This document shows positions 19,593 to 28,259 of a DNA stretch of 64,000 bases, one piece after another. The position numbers and the translations under genes were made by a program. Source of the DNA: Paraburkholderia tropica (GTDB taxonomy: Bacteria > Pseudomonadota > Gammaproteobacteria > Burkholderiales > Burkholderiaceae); assembly GCF_914484835.1 (NCBI RefSeq), contig NZ_CAJZAR010000028.1, positions 1 to 64,000 of the forward strand, written 5' to 3'. The stretch's first letter is position 1, and every line of letters begins with the position of its first letter. Below the pieces are notes generated by a model, which saw nothing but the letters and a program-made list of their open reading frames with translations, had not been told where the DNA came from and searched no databases.

Positions 19593-21851
19593 GTGGCCAC
19601 CATCATCCAGTCCGACTCGCCCTCGAAGCCGCGTTCGGCGCGCCTGCGCGCCCAGCCACGCGGCGCTTTCGCTTGCCCCTCGCGCGTGGAACCGCTCGCC
19701 GAGCGGCTTGCGCGCCTCGCGCGTCTGCGCCGCTTCGCCGGCTTCGCGCATTTCACGAATTTCACGCAGCTGACGCACTTCACGCGCCTCACGCCGCTTT
19801 CGCTGGCGCTCGTGAGCGCGCTCGTCCACGCGCAGTCGTCGAGCGGCGATGCTGCCGCGTCAGCCGCTTCGACCACGCCTGTCACGTCCACGAGCACGCT
19901 CGCGCCGGTGTTCGTCACCGCCAATCCGCTCGGCGACAGCGACCTGATCTCGCCCGCGACCTCGGTCGGCGGCGACGATCTCACGCTGCGCGCGGCCAAC
20001 TCGCTCGGCGAAACGCTCAACGGCCTGCCCGGCGTCTCGACGACCACCTACGGACCGATGGTCGGCCGCCCGATCATCCGCGGCATGGATGGCGACCGCA
20101 TCCGTCTGCTGCAAAACGGCGTCGCCGCTTACGACGCTTCGTCGCTCTCGTACGATCACGCCGTGCCGCAGGACCCGCTCTCGATCGAGCGCGTGGAAAT
20201 CGTGCGCGGCCCGGCGGCGCTGCTGTACGGCGGCAACGCGATCGGCGGCGTCGTCAACACCATCGACAACCGCATTCCGCGCGAGCCGATCCAGGGCGTG
20301 ACCGGCGCCGTCGATGCGAGCTACGGCGGCGCCAACGACGCGCGCGCGGGCGCGGCGCAGGTCGAGGGCGGCAACGGCCAGTTCGCGTTCCACGTCGATG
20401 CCTTCGACCGCGACACCAGCAATCAGCGCATTCCCGGTTACGCGCATTCGGCGGCTCAGCGCGCGGCCGATGGCGGCGCCGACGAGCCCTACGGCAGCAT
20501 CCCGAACAGCGACGGCCGCTGGCACGGCGGCGCGGTCGGCACCTCGTACACGTGGGCCGACGGCTATGCGGGCATCTCGTACAACGGTTTCCAGAGCGAC
20601 TACGGCTCGGTCGCCGAAGACGACGTGCGTCTGAAAATGCATCAGGATCACGTCGCCGTCGCCTCGGAAATCCGCAATCTGAGCGGGCCGTTCAGCCAGC
20701 TCAAGTTCGACTTCGGCTACACCGATTACGAGCATCGCGAGATCGACAACGGCGAAGTGGGCACGACGTTCCGCAATCACGGCTACGAAGCGCGGCTCGA
20801 AGCGCGTCACAAGAAAATCGGCCCGTTCGAAGGCTCGATTGGCGTGCAGGTGAGCCAGAACACGTTCTCGGCGCTCGGCGACGAAGCGCTCGTGCCGACC
20901 ACGCAGACCACCAATATCGCGCTGTTCGGTCTGGAGGAATGGAACGTGACGCCGCGCCTGAAACTGAGCGCGGGCGCGCGTCTCGAGCACGTGAAGCTCG
21001 ATCCCACGCCCGACGGCAACGACAAGTTCGCCAGCGCGCAGGGCCGCGATTTCAACGCGGGCAGCGTCTCGGCGGGCGCGCTCTACAAGCTTGCGCCGGC
21101 GTGGTCACTGGCGGGCAACGTCGCGTACACGGAGCGCGCGCCCACGTTTTACGAGCTATACGCGAACGGGCCGCACGACGCGACCGGCCAGTATCTGATC
21201 GGCAATCCCGATGCGCAGAAAGAAAAGGCGGTCTCGACGGATCTGTCGCTGCGTTTCGAGCGCGGCCCGAACAAGGCGAGCGCGGGCGTGTTCTACAGCC
21301 GCTTCCGCAACTATCTGACCGAGTACAACACGGGCCGTCTCGTCAACGATGACGACGAAGTCGTGCCCGCCGGCACCGACGACGCGCTCAACGAAGCCGT
21401 CTATCGCGGCGTGCGCGCGGAGTTCTACGGCGTGGAACTGGACGGCAAGTGGCGCGTGTTCGCGAAGGGCGCGCATCGCGTGGACGTGTCGTTCACGGGC
21501 GACTACACGCACGCGCGCAACGTCGATACGGGCGAGCCGCTGCCGCGCATCGCGCCGCTGCGCGCGACGCTGGCGGCCGATTACGGCTACGGTCCGTTCG
21601 ACGCGCGCGCGGAACTCGTGCATGCGTGGGCGCAGCATCGCGTGCCCGAGGACGATCTGCCGACCGACGGCTACACGACGCTCGGGCTGATCTTCACGTA
21701 CAAGTTCCGCGTCGGTCCGACGAACTGGCTCGCCTATGTGCGCGGCGACAACCTGACCAATCAGGAGGTGCGTTACGCGAGTTCGGTCGTGCGCGACATC
21801 GCGCCGGAAGGCGGGCGCAGCGTGATGGTGGGATTGCGTTCGACCTTCTGA
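19593..21851 (+). CDS. znuD: TonB-dependent outer-membrane receptor, ZnuD-like (zinc)
   Basis: The 752-residue outer-membrane receptor, energised by TonB, has a plug beginning APVFVTANPLGDSDLISPAT and continuing LGETLNGLPGVSTTTYGPMVGRP, then GPAALLYGGNAIGGVVN, followed by a 22-strand-type barrel ending SVMVGLRSTF. The plug phrase VGRPIIRGMDGDRIRLLQNG and His/Asp-rich loops (MHQDHVAV, YEHREID) fit ZnuD-type zinc/haem receptors. The Zur box upstream makes zinc the best guess. Start choice is uncertain: the frame opens at TTG 19428, but GTG 19593 is the only later standard start before the hydrophobic signal (LSLALVSALVHAQ). Even then the N-terminus is about 80 residues, long and Arg-rich, with a repeated HFT/NFT pattern. 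Confidence 0.8.
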   Translation: MATIIQSDSPSKPRSARLRAQPRGAFACPSRVEPLAERLARLARLRRFAGFAHFTNFTQLTHFTRLTPLSLALVSALVHAQSSSGDAAASAASTTPVTSTSTLAPVFVTANPLGDSDLISPATSVGGDDLTLRAANSLGETLNGLPGVSTTTYGPMVGRPIIRGMDGDRIRLLQNGVAAYDASSLSYDHAVPQDPLSIERVEIVRGPAALLYGGNAIGGVVNTIDNRIPREPIQGVTGAVDASYGGANDARAGAAQVEGGNGQFAFHVDAFDRDTSNQRIPGYAHSAAQRAADGGADEPYGSIPNSDGRWHGGAVGTSYTWADGYAGISYNGFQSDYGSVAEDDVRLKMHQDHVAVASEIRNLSGPFSQLKFDFGYTDYEHREIDNGEVGTTFRNHGYEARLEARHKKIGPFEGSIGVQVSQNTFSALGDEALVPTTQTTNIALFGLEEWNVTPRLKLSAGARLEHVKLDPTPDGNDKFASAQGRDFNAGSVSAGALYKLAPAWSLAGNVAYTERAPTFYELYANGPHDATGQYLIGNPDAQKEKAVSTDLSLRFERGPNKASAGVFYSRFRNYLTEYNTGRLVNDDDEVVPAGTDDALNEAVYRGVRAEFYGVELDGKWRVFAKGAHRVDVSFTGDYTHARNVDTGEPLPRIAPLRATLAADYGYGPFDARAELVHAWAQHRVPEDDLPTDGYTTLGLIFTYKFRVGPTNWLAYVRGDNLTNQEVRYASSVVRDIAPEGGRSVMVGLRSTF

Positions 21852-21899
21852 CGCGCGCGCGTCGTGCTACATGCACACGACGCACGCATTACGCACGCA

Positions 21900-23261
21900 C
21901 TACGCGCGCGCAGCGGCCTCGCGCTCCTGCGCGCGCAAGCCCTCGACGGCGGCAGTCAGGCCGCGGCCGCCGGAGTTGTTGCGCAGCACGAGCGTCAGGT
22001 CGTGACGCTGCGCGATGCGCATCGCGATCGAGAGGCCGAGTCCGCTGCCGGTGCCGGGCACATGATTGCCGCGATAGAAGCGGTCGAGCACGCGGCCCAG
22101 ATGTTCCTCGGGAATGCCCGGCCCGTTGTCGATGACCTCGAAGCCCACGCGCTCGCCCGTGCGCGTGAGCACGAGGTCGATGCGCCCGCCGGGCGGCGTG
22201 TAGCGGATCGCATTGTCGATGAGATTGTTCAGCAGCGTGGCGAGGCCGTGCGAATCGGCGGCCACGTTGCAGGCGTCGTCCTCGGTCACGGGCGCGCGCA
22301 CTTCGAGCCCGAGATCGATCTGCTTGTCCTCGGCGAGCAGCGAGAAGTCGCCGATCGCCTGCTCGCTCAGGCGGCGCAGGCTCACGGACGCCACCGCCAG
22401 TTCCGGCTGCGCGTCTTCGCGCGCGAGCGTGAGCAATTGCTGCACGAGGCGGATCAGGCGGTTCAGTCGCGTTTCGATGCGCTCGGTCGTGTGCGGCTCG
22501 CCCGTGAGCGTGCCGTCGCGCAGCGCGGCCTGGAGTTGCAGCTTGAGCGCCGCGAGCGGCGAGCGCAGTTCGTGCGCGGCATCGGCGATGAAGGTGCGCT
22601 GCGCCTGCGAGGCCGTGTTCAGGCGCGCGAGCAGATCGTTGAGCGCTTCCACGAGCGGGCGCAATTCGATCGGCACCGAGCCGTCGAGCTTGAGCGGCCC
22701 GAGCATGGTCGACGAACGCGCGCTCAGCAACGCGGACAGCGCGCCGACCGGTGCGAGTCCGCGCGCGACCACCAGCAGCACAAGCACGATCGCCACCGGC
22801 ACCAGCAGCGCGAGCGGCCACAGCGTATGCAGCGCCAGTTGCAGCGCGAGCTGCTCGCGCACGGAGATCGGCTGCGCGACCTGCACGAAACGGTCGGCCT
22901 GCTGCACGCCGAAGGTGCGCCAGTGCGTTTCGGCGCGCTCGAACACGTGGAAGCCGACGGGGTTGCGCGGCAGCGGCGGGTCTTGCGTCGAGTGATAGAT
23001 GGGCGCGCCGTTGCGGTCCCAGATGTCGATCAGGATGCGGTCGTCGGCGATGCCCTGCATGTCGGGCTGCTGGCTCGGCTCGGCGCCGCGGCCCGAATGC
23101 AGGTTCAGCGGCAGCGAGAGCGCGACCGCGCGCAGTTCGTAGTCGAACAGTTCGCTGGCCTCGTTGCGCGCCGTGTGGAAAATGGCGAGCCCGGCGATCG
23201 CCGACGCCGCGGCGAAACCGCAGATCAGCCAGCCCAGCAGCCGCCGCCGGATCGATCTCAT
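21900..23261 (-). CDS. Sensor histidine kinase (QseC/PmrB class)
   Basis: A 453-residue inner-membrane sensor kinase with TM1 (LLGWLICGFAAASAIAGLAI) and a periplasmic domain of about 130 residues (DYELRAVALSLPLN and onwards). TM2 reads LWPLALLVPVAIVLVLLVVA. A HAMP-like linker follows, then the H-box DAAHELRSPLAALKLQLQAA with phospho-acceptor near His230. The N-box reads LLNNLIDNAIRYTPPGGRI, and the ATP-lid motifs DNGPGIPEEH and GTGSGLGLSIAMRIA follow. The overall plan is that of QseC/PmrB-type kinases. Its start overlaps the regulator stop (ATGA). It is the last gene of a five-gene efflux-plus-regulator unit. The signal is unknown; the pump and the zinc receptor nearby suggest a metal or toxic compound. 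Confidence 0.9.
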   Translation of the reverse strand: MRSIRRRLLGWLICGFAAASAIAGLAIFHTARNEASELFDYELRAVALSLPLNLHSGRGAEPSQQPDMQGIADDRILIDIWDRNGAPIYHSTQDPPLPRNPVGFHVFERAETHWRTFGVQQADRFVQVAQPISVREQLALQLALHTLWPLALLVPVAIVLVLLVVARGLAPVGALSALLSARSSTMLGPLKLDGSVPIELRPLVEALNDLLARLNTASQAQRTFIADAAHELRSPLAALKLQLQAALRDGTLTGEPHTTERIETRLNRLIRLVQQLLTLAREDAQPELAVASVSLRRLSEQAIGDFSLLAEDKQIDLGLEVRAPVTEDDACNVAADSHGLATLLNNLIDNAIRYTPPGGRIDLVLTRTGERVGFEVIDNGPGIPEEHLGRVLDRFYRGNHVPGTGSGLGLSIAMRIAQRHDLTLVLRNNSGGRGLTAAVEGLRAQEREAAARA

Positions 23262-23920
23262 TCAGCCCTCTTGAGGCGATAGCCGACGCCGCGCACCGTC
23301 ACGATCTGCTCCGCGCCGATCTTGCGGCGCAAACTGTGCACATGCACTTCGATGGTGTTGCTGCCCACTTCCTCGCCCCAGCCGTACATGCGTTCTTCGA
23401 GTTCCGCCTTGGTGAACACGCGCGCGGGTTCTTCGATCAGCACGTGCAGCAGCGCGAATTCGCGCGGCACGAGCGCGACCGGCTGGCCGGCCTGGGTGAC
23501 TTCGTGCGCGGCGGGGTCGAGCGAGAGATCGCCGTGCGCGTAGACGGGCTGCTTGCGTCCGGTGCGCCGGCGCAGCAGCGCGCGCACGCGGGCGGCGAGT
23601 TCGTCGAGATCGAAGGGCTTGACGAGGTAGTCGTCGGCGCCCGCGTCGAGTCCGGCCACGCGGTCGGTTACGCTGTCGCGCGCGGTGAGGATCAGCACGG
23701 GCGCTTCGCCGCCGCGCTTGCGGTAGGCGGCGAGCACGGTCACGCCGTCCTTCTTCGGCAAGCCCAGGTCGAGCAGCACGAGGTCGTAGACATCGTTGGC
23801 GAGCGAAAGCTCGGCCTCGCGGCCGTCCTTCGCCCAGTCGACGGCGTGGCCTTCGCGCCGCAGCGTGTCGAACACGGGTTCGCCGATCATTTCGTCGTCT
23901 TCGATCAGTAGCAGACGCAT
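23258..23920 (-). CDS. OmpR-family response regulator (QseB/PmrA class)
   Basis: The 220-residue cytoplasmic DNA-binding regulator has a receiver domain MRLLLIEDDEMIGEPVFDTL with acidic pocket residues near 8-9, phospho-acceptor Asp51 (LVLLDLGLPKKDG), switch Thr/Ser (LILTARDS) and Lys in DDYLVKPFDL. It also has a C-terminal winged helix ending EVHVHSLRRKIGAEQIVTVR then GVGYRLKRAE. ATG at 23920 is preferred over the longer frame because it begins directly with the receiver. It lies 84 bp downstream of the RND gene and overlaps the kinase gene. A PmrA/QseB-like half-site pair lies upstream of the first gene of the cluster, consistent with autoregulation. Confidence 0.92.
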   Translation of the reverse strand: MRLLLIEDDEMIGEPVFDTLRREGHAVDWAKDGREAELSLANDVYDLVLLDLGLPKKDGVTVLAAYRKRGGEAPVLILTARDSVTDRVAGLDAGADDYLVKPFDLDELAARVRALLRRRTGRKQPVYAHGDLSLDPAAHEVTQAGQPVALVPREFALLHVLIEEPARVFTKAELEERMYGWGEEVGSNTIEVHVHSLRRKIGAEQIVTVRGVGYRLKRAE

Positions 23921-24004
23921 CGTGGGGCTCCAGTTCGCATCAGGGTACGGTGCGCGGCGCGAGGTGTCGTGCAACGCGATGTGCAATTGTCGCTCATTCG
24001 CCGC

Positions 24005-27000
24005 TCATTCGCGCCCAGGCTTCGTGCCGATGTTCGCGCCGCCCGCTTTGCCATCGGCCTTGCCGCCGCCGAGCAGCAGGCGCAGCAGCGCGGGCAGCAC
24101 CAGCAGCACGAGCGGCATCTGCACGATCAGCCCCGAAATGATCGCGACGGCCAGCGGTTGCTGCATCGCGGAACCCTGACCGAGCGCGAAGGCGAGCGGC
24201 AGCAGCGCGAGAATCGCGGCGATGGTTGTCATTGCGATCGGGCGCAGGCGGTTGCGTCCGGCGGCTTGCAATGCCTCGTCGAGCGGCAGGCCTTCGTCGC
24301 GCAAGAGGCCCTGGAACTCGGAGACATAGAAGATCGCCACTTCGGTCACGATGCCGATGATCATCGTCATGCCCATCATCGCCGAAATATTGAGTTCGAT
24401 GCCCGTGATCCACAGGCCGACGAACACCGCGCCGGTTGCGAGCAGCGGCATCGCCATCACGGCGAGCGCCACGCGAAAGCGCTCGTAGAGGAACAGCAGC
24501 AGTCCGAACACCAGCGCGACGGCCGCGCCGAACACGGCCATCAGCCCCTTGAACGCAATCTGCTGCTGCTGATACAGGCCGCCGAGTTCGTAATAGACGC
24601 CTTGCGGCAGCAGCGCGGAATCGGCGAGCGCGTGCTGCACGTCGGCGATCGTCGAGCCGAGATCGCGGCCGTCGATACGCGCCGTCACGGCCACCATGCG
24701 CTTGAGATTGTCGCGGCTGATTTCGGGCTGGCCGCTCACGTGCACGGGCGCGGCGACGCGCGAGAGCGCGAACATATGGCCGTCCGGCGCGCGCAGCGGC
24801 AGGCGCGCGAGTTCGGTGTCGGTCATGTGCAGCGCGCCTTGCGCCCGCACGCGCACGCCGATGGTCTTCGGCCCGTTCTGGTACTGCGTGGCCACGTTGC
24901 CGTCGAGCAGGTCGGCGACCTGCTGCGCGACGGCCTGCGGGTCCATGCCCTGCGCGGCGGCCGCGTCGGGACGAATGCGCAGATCGAGCGCGTCGCCGGC
25001 CGGATTGATCCCGTCGTTCACATCGACGATGCCGCTGATCTTGCCGATGCGCGCGGCCACTTTTTGCGCGGTGGCGTCGAGCACGGTCTGGTCGTCGGAA
25101 TAGATCTTGATCTGCACGGGCTGCGGCACGGCGGTCAGGTCGCCGATCAGATCTTCCATTAATTGCGCGAGTTCGACGCTCACGCCCGGCACCTGCGTTT
25201 CGATCTTCGAGCGGATTTCCTCCATCACCGTGTCGATCGGCTCGCGATTGCCCGACTTCAGGCGCACGAAGAAGTCGCCCTTGTTCGGCTCGTTGAGGTC
25301 GCCGCCGAGGCCCGCGCCCGTGCGCCGCGAATAAGTCGCCACGTTCGGATTCGCGCGGATGATCGCCTCGATCTGCTGCATCAGGCGGTCGGTTTCGGTG
25401 ATCGAGGTACCGGGGCGCGTGTGGTAGTCGAGCACGAAGCCGCCTTCGTCCATCGACGGCATGAAGCCGCTGCCGACGCGCGTGAACGCGAGCGCGGACA
25501 TCGCCGCGAGCGGCACGATCAGCGCGAGCACCCAGACCGGACGCAGGCTCACGCGCGCGACGAGGCGCGCATACACGCGGTTGAGCCACGCGGCGAAACG
25601 CGTCTCGCGATGTTCCTCCGCGTCTTTCGCGGTGAGCCAGCGGTCGCACAGAATCGGAATCGCGAGCCACGTGACGAGGAAGGAGATGAAGAGGGCGCTC
25701 GCCATCGTCACCGAAAGGGCCTTGAAAAAGGCGCCCGTCACGCCCGAGAGAAACGCGAGCGGCACGAAGATAATGAGCGTGGCCGCCGACGAACCCGCGA
25801 GCGGACGCGTGAATTCGAGCGCGGCGCTCATCACGCGGCCATGGAACGCGTGCGCGCCCGCTTCGCGCATGCGCCGCGCGATGTGCTCGATCATCACGAT
25901 GGCGTCGTCGATCACGAGGCCGACGGCCGCCGCCATGCCGCCGAGCGTCATGATGTTGAAGCCCATGCCGAACACGTCGAGCAGCAGGATGGTCGCGGCC
26001 ATCACGATCGGCACGAGCGCCACGGCGATCAGCGTGATCTTCACATTGCGCAGGAAGACGAACAGTGTGAGCGCGGCAAGCACGACGCCGATCATGATCG
26101 CGTCGCGCACGCTGGTGGCCGAGGCGATCACGAGTTCGCTCTGGTCGTACCAGTTCGCGAGCTTCACGCCTGCGGGCATCTGCTTGTCGAACGACGCGAG
26201 CCGGTCGCGGATCGCCTGCGCCATCGCCACGCTGTTCGCGCCCGGTTGCTGATAGACGTTGACTAGTACGGCATCCTGACCATCGGCGGTCACGCGGATC
26301 CATTGCGGCACGGTGCCTTGCGTCACGGTGGCGACGTCGCCGAGACGGATCTGGTTCGCGCCGCTCGTGGACACCACGACGTTCTTCAGCGCGTCGAGTC
26401 CGCCGAGCGCCGAATTGGCGACGACGAGATAGAGCTTGTCGTGATCCTCGATACGGCCCGTCGCCATCAGCACGTTGCCTGCGCCGATGGCGCGCGAGAC
26501 GTCGGCGACCGAGAGCTTGTAGGCCGCGAGGCGCTGCGGATCGACGGCCACTTCGAGCTCGTCGCGCGCGCCGCCCGTCACGTCCACGCGCGCCACGCCC
26601 GCCACCGACGACAGCAGCGGACGCAACTGGAACTGCGCGAGATCGTAGAGTTGCGCGAGCGTCTGCTTGTGCGAGGTGAGGCTGTACGCGAGCACCGGAA
26701 ACACGGTCGGGTCCATGCGGCGCACCTGCATGGAGGTGCCGGGCGGCAGCGTCGCGAGAATTTCGGCGATGGCCGACTGCGCCTGCAGCGTGGCCTGCGC
26801 CATGTCGGTGCCCCAGTCGAAATTCAGCGAGATTTCGGCCGCGCCGCGACTCGTGCGCGATTCGACGTCGCGCACGTTGGGCACGCGGCGCAGCGCTTCT
26901 TCGACGGGCATCGTCACGAGCGTCGCCATCTGTTCGGCGGGGCGGTCGCCCGCATCGAGCGAAATCACGGCACGCGGAAACGACACGTTGGGGAACAGCG

Positions 27001-27103
27001 AGATCGGCAGACGCAGCGCGGTCAGCGCGCCAGCGACCGCAGCGAGCGCGATCACGAACAGCAGCGAGCGGCGATGCCGCTGCATCCATTGGCTGAACGT
27101 CAT
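24005..27103 (-). CDS. RND efflux pump, inner-membrane permease
   Basis: A 1032-residue proton-driven trimeric pump. It has the RND start MTFSQWMQRHRRSLLFVIAL, a large periplasmic loop, then TM2-6, a second loop and TM8-12. TM4 has GLVIDDAIVMIEHI with adjacent Asp399/Asp400, the proton-relay pair of the hydrophobe/amphiphile branch. The metal branch (CzcA/CusA) has a single Asp in DGAVV-type motifs, so despite the zinc-related neighbours this pump looks like a broad-substrate exporter. The frame opens upstream at 27337, but ATG 27103 overlaps the membrane-fusion gene stop by four bases and starts the first helix. Its substrate is not predictable. Confidence 0.9.
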   Translation of the reverse strand: MTFSQWMQRHRRSLLFVIALAAVAGALTALRLPISLFPNVSFPRAVISLDAGDRPAEQMATLVTMPVEEALRRVPNVRDVESRTSRGAAEISLNFDWGTDMAQATLQAQSAIAEILATLPPGTSMQVRRMDPTVFPVLAYSLTSHKQTLAQLYDLAQFQLRPLLSSVAGVARVDVTGGARDELEVAVDPQRLAAYKLSVADVSRAIGAGNVLMATGRIEDHDKLYLVVANSALGGLDALKNVVVSTSGANQIRLGDVATVTQGTVPQWIRVTADGQDAVLVNVYQQPGANSVAMAQAIRDRLASFDKQMPAGVKLANWYDQSELVIASATSVRDAIMIGVVLAALTLFVFLRNVKITLIAVALVPIVMAATILLLDVFGMGFNIMTLGGMAAAVGLVIDDAIVMIEHIARRMREAGAHAFHGRVMSAALEFTRPLAGSSAATLIIFVPLAFLSGVTGAFFKALSVTMASALFISFLVTWLAIPILCDRWLTAKDAEEHRETRFAAWLNRVYARLVARVSLRPVWVLALIVPLAAMSALAFTRVGSGFMPSMDEGGFVLDYHTRPGTSITETDRLMQQIEAIIRANPNVATYSRRTGAGLGGDLNEPNKGDFFVRLKSGNREPIDTVMEEIRSKIETQVPGVSVELAQLMEDLIGDLTAVPQPVQIKIYSDDQTVLDATAQKVAARIGKISGIVDVNDGINPAGDALDLRIRPDAAAAQGMDPQAVAQQVADLLDGNVATQYQNGPKTIGVRVRAQGALHMTDTELARLPLRAPDGHMFALSRVAAPVHVSGQPEISRDNLKRMVAVTARIDGRDLGSTIADVQHALADSALLPQGVYYELGGLYQQQQIAFKGLMAVFGAAVALVFGLLLFLYERFRVALAVMAMPLLATGAVFVGLWITGIELNISAMMGMTMIIGIVTEVAIFYVSEFQGLLRDEGLPLDEALQAAGRNRLRPIAMTTIAAILALLPLAFALGQGSAMQQPLAVAIISGLIVQMPLVLLVLPALLRLLLGGGKADGKAGGANIGTKPGRE

Positions 27104-28254
27104 TGCGCGCCGCCTTGCTTCGCCGGGGCGAGGCGCACGGCCATGCCGTCTTCGAGTTCGTCGTTGCCGCTCACGACGAGCGGGCGCGTGGCGTCGAGCG
27201 CGCCGTCCACGCCGTAGGCGTTGCCGTGCTCGACCTTGACCGTCACGTTCACGCGCTGCGCCTTGTTGCCGGGCGCGATCTGATAGACGTAGTGGCCGCG
27301 ATCGTCCTGTAGCACGGCCGCGCGTGGCACGTTCCACCAGATGCCGGTTTGCGTGTCGATGTCGGCGCGCACGCGCGTGCCGGGCAGGAAGGCGGTGCCC
27401 GCGAGCGGCACGTTGGCGCCGACGTTGACGAGCTGGCTTTGTGCGTCGACGGCCGCGCCTACGAGCACGATGCGCCCTTGCGCCTGCAAGCCGTCGAGCG
27501 CGGGCGCGAGCGGATGCAGCACGACGCGGTCGCCCGCGTGCAGCGTGAGCGCGTCGGCGGGTTCGATGCCGAGCGAGACGTTCGCCGCGTGGGCGTTGGC
27601 CGTGTTGTCGGCGACGAGTTGCGCGAGCGCTGTGCCCGCCTGCACCTGATCGCCTGGCGCCGCAGTGAGTTGCGCGACGACGCCGGCGACCGGCGCCGTC
27701 ACCGTGTTCGCGCCCGCGGCGATGCCCGTGGCGTGCTGCGCGGCGAGTGCCTGTTGCGCGTCGTCGAGCGCTTTTTGCGCGGCGGCCAGTTGCGATTGCG
27801 TGGCGAGGCCGTCGCGATAGAGCGACTGCGTGCGCGCGAGTTCGCCGCGCGCGAGCGTGGCCGAGCTTTGCGCCTGCGTGTACGCGATCACCGCGTTCGG
27901 ATCGGCCTGCACGACGAACAGCGGCGCGCCGCGCGCGACCGTCTGCCCGGGCTGCACGAGCACGCGCGTCACGCGCGCGAGATACGGCAGGCTGACCGTG
28001 GTGGCGTTCGCGGCCGCCGAGGCGACCGTGCCGTAGGCGACGAGCGTTTGCGAGACCGCGCCGCGCGAGACGCGCACGGTCTGCACGGCGGCGGAGGGCG
28101 CGGGCGTGTCGCTGGCGGCGGTGTTACCGGTGTTACCGGCGTGAGCGGCGTGGGAGGCGAACAGCGCGGCGGCAGCGGCCAGCACGGCAACGGCGCAGCA
28201 CGCGGGAACGGCGGCACGCAGCGGCGTGCGGGAGAAAAATCGACGGTCGGCCAT
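27100..28254 (-). CDS. RND membrane-fusion (periplasmic adaptor) protein
   Basis: A 384-residue adaptor with an N-terminal signal/anchor (LRAAVPACCAVAVLAAAAAL), a biotinyl-lipoyl-like half (YLARVTRVLVQPGQTVARGA), a short alpha-hairpin (ARGELARTQSLYRDGLATQS), the second lipoyl half (NTVTAPVAGVVAQLTAAPGD) and beta-barrel domains. It links the inner-membrane pump to the outer-membrane factor. Start: ATG 28254 (MADRRFF) is used; a TTG at 28263 overlapping the previous stop (TTGA) is a real alternative that adds three residues. It is second in the operon. Confidence 0.9.
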   Translation of the reverse strand: MADRRFFSRTPLRAAVPACCAVAVLAAAAALFASHAAHAGNTGNTAASDTPAPSAAVQTVRVSRGAVSQTLVAYGTVASAAANATTVSLPYLARVTRVLVQPGQTVARGAPLFVVQADPNAVIAYTQAQSSATLARGELARTQSLYRDGLATQSQLAAAQKALDDAQQALAAQHATGIAAGANTVTAPVAGVVAQLTAAPGDQVQAGTALAQLVADNTANAHAANVSLGIEPADALTLHAGDRVVLHPLAPALDGLQAQGRIVLVGAAVDAQSQLVNVGANVPLAGTAFLPGTRVRADIDTQTGIWWNVPRAAVLQDDRGHYVYQIAPGNKAQRVNVTVKVEHGNAYGVDGALDATRPLVVSGNDELEDGMAVRLAPAKQGGAQ

Positions 28255-28259
28255 GAGGA

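Noticed and set aside
23994..27089. Alternative 1031-codon minus-strand frame within the RND gene
   Set aside because: It is one base out of register with the RND frame and is Arg/Ala/Asp-rich without membrane helices. The RND protein in the other frame is clear.
24005..27103. Classing the RND pump as a heavy-metal (CzcA-type) exporter because of the zinc receptor nearby
   Set aside because: The TM4 segment has the adjacent Asp pair of the drug branch (IDDAIVM), not the metal-branch DGAVV-type motif.
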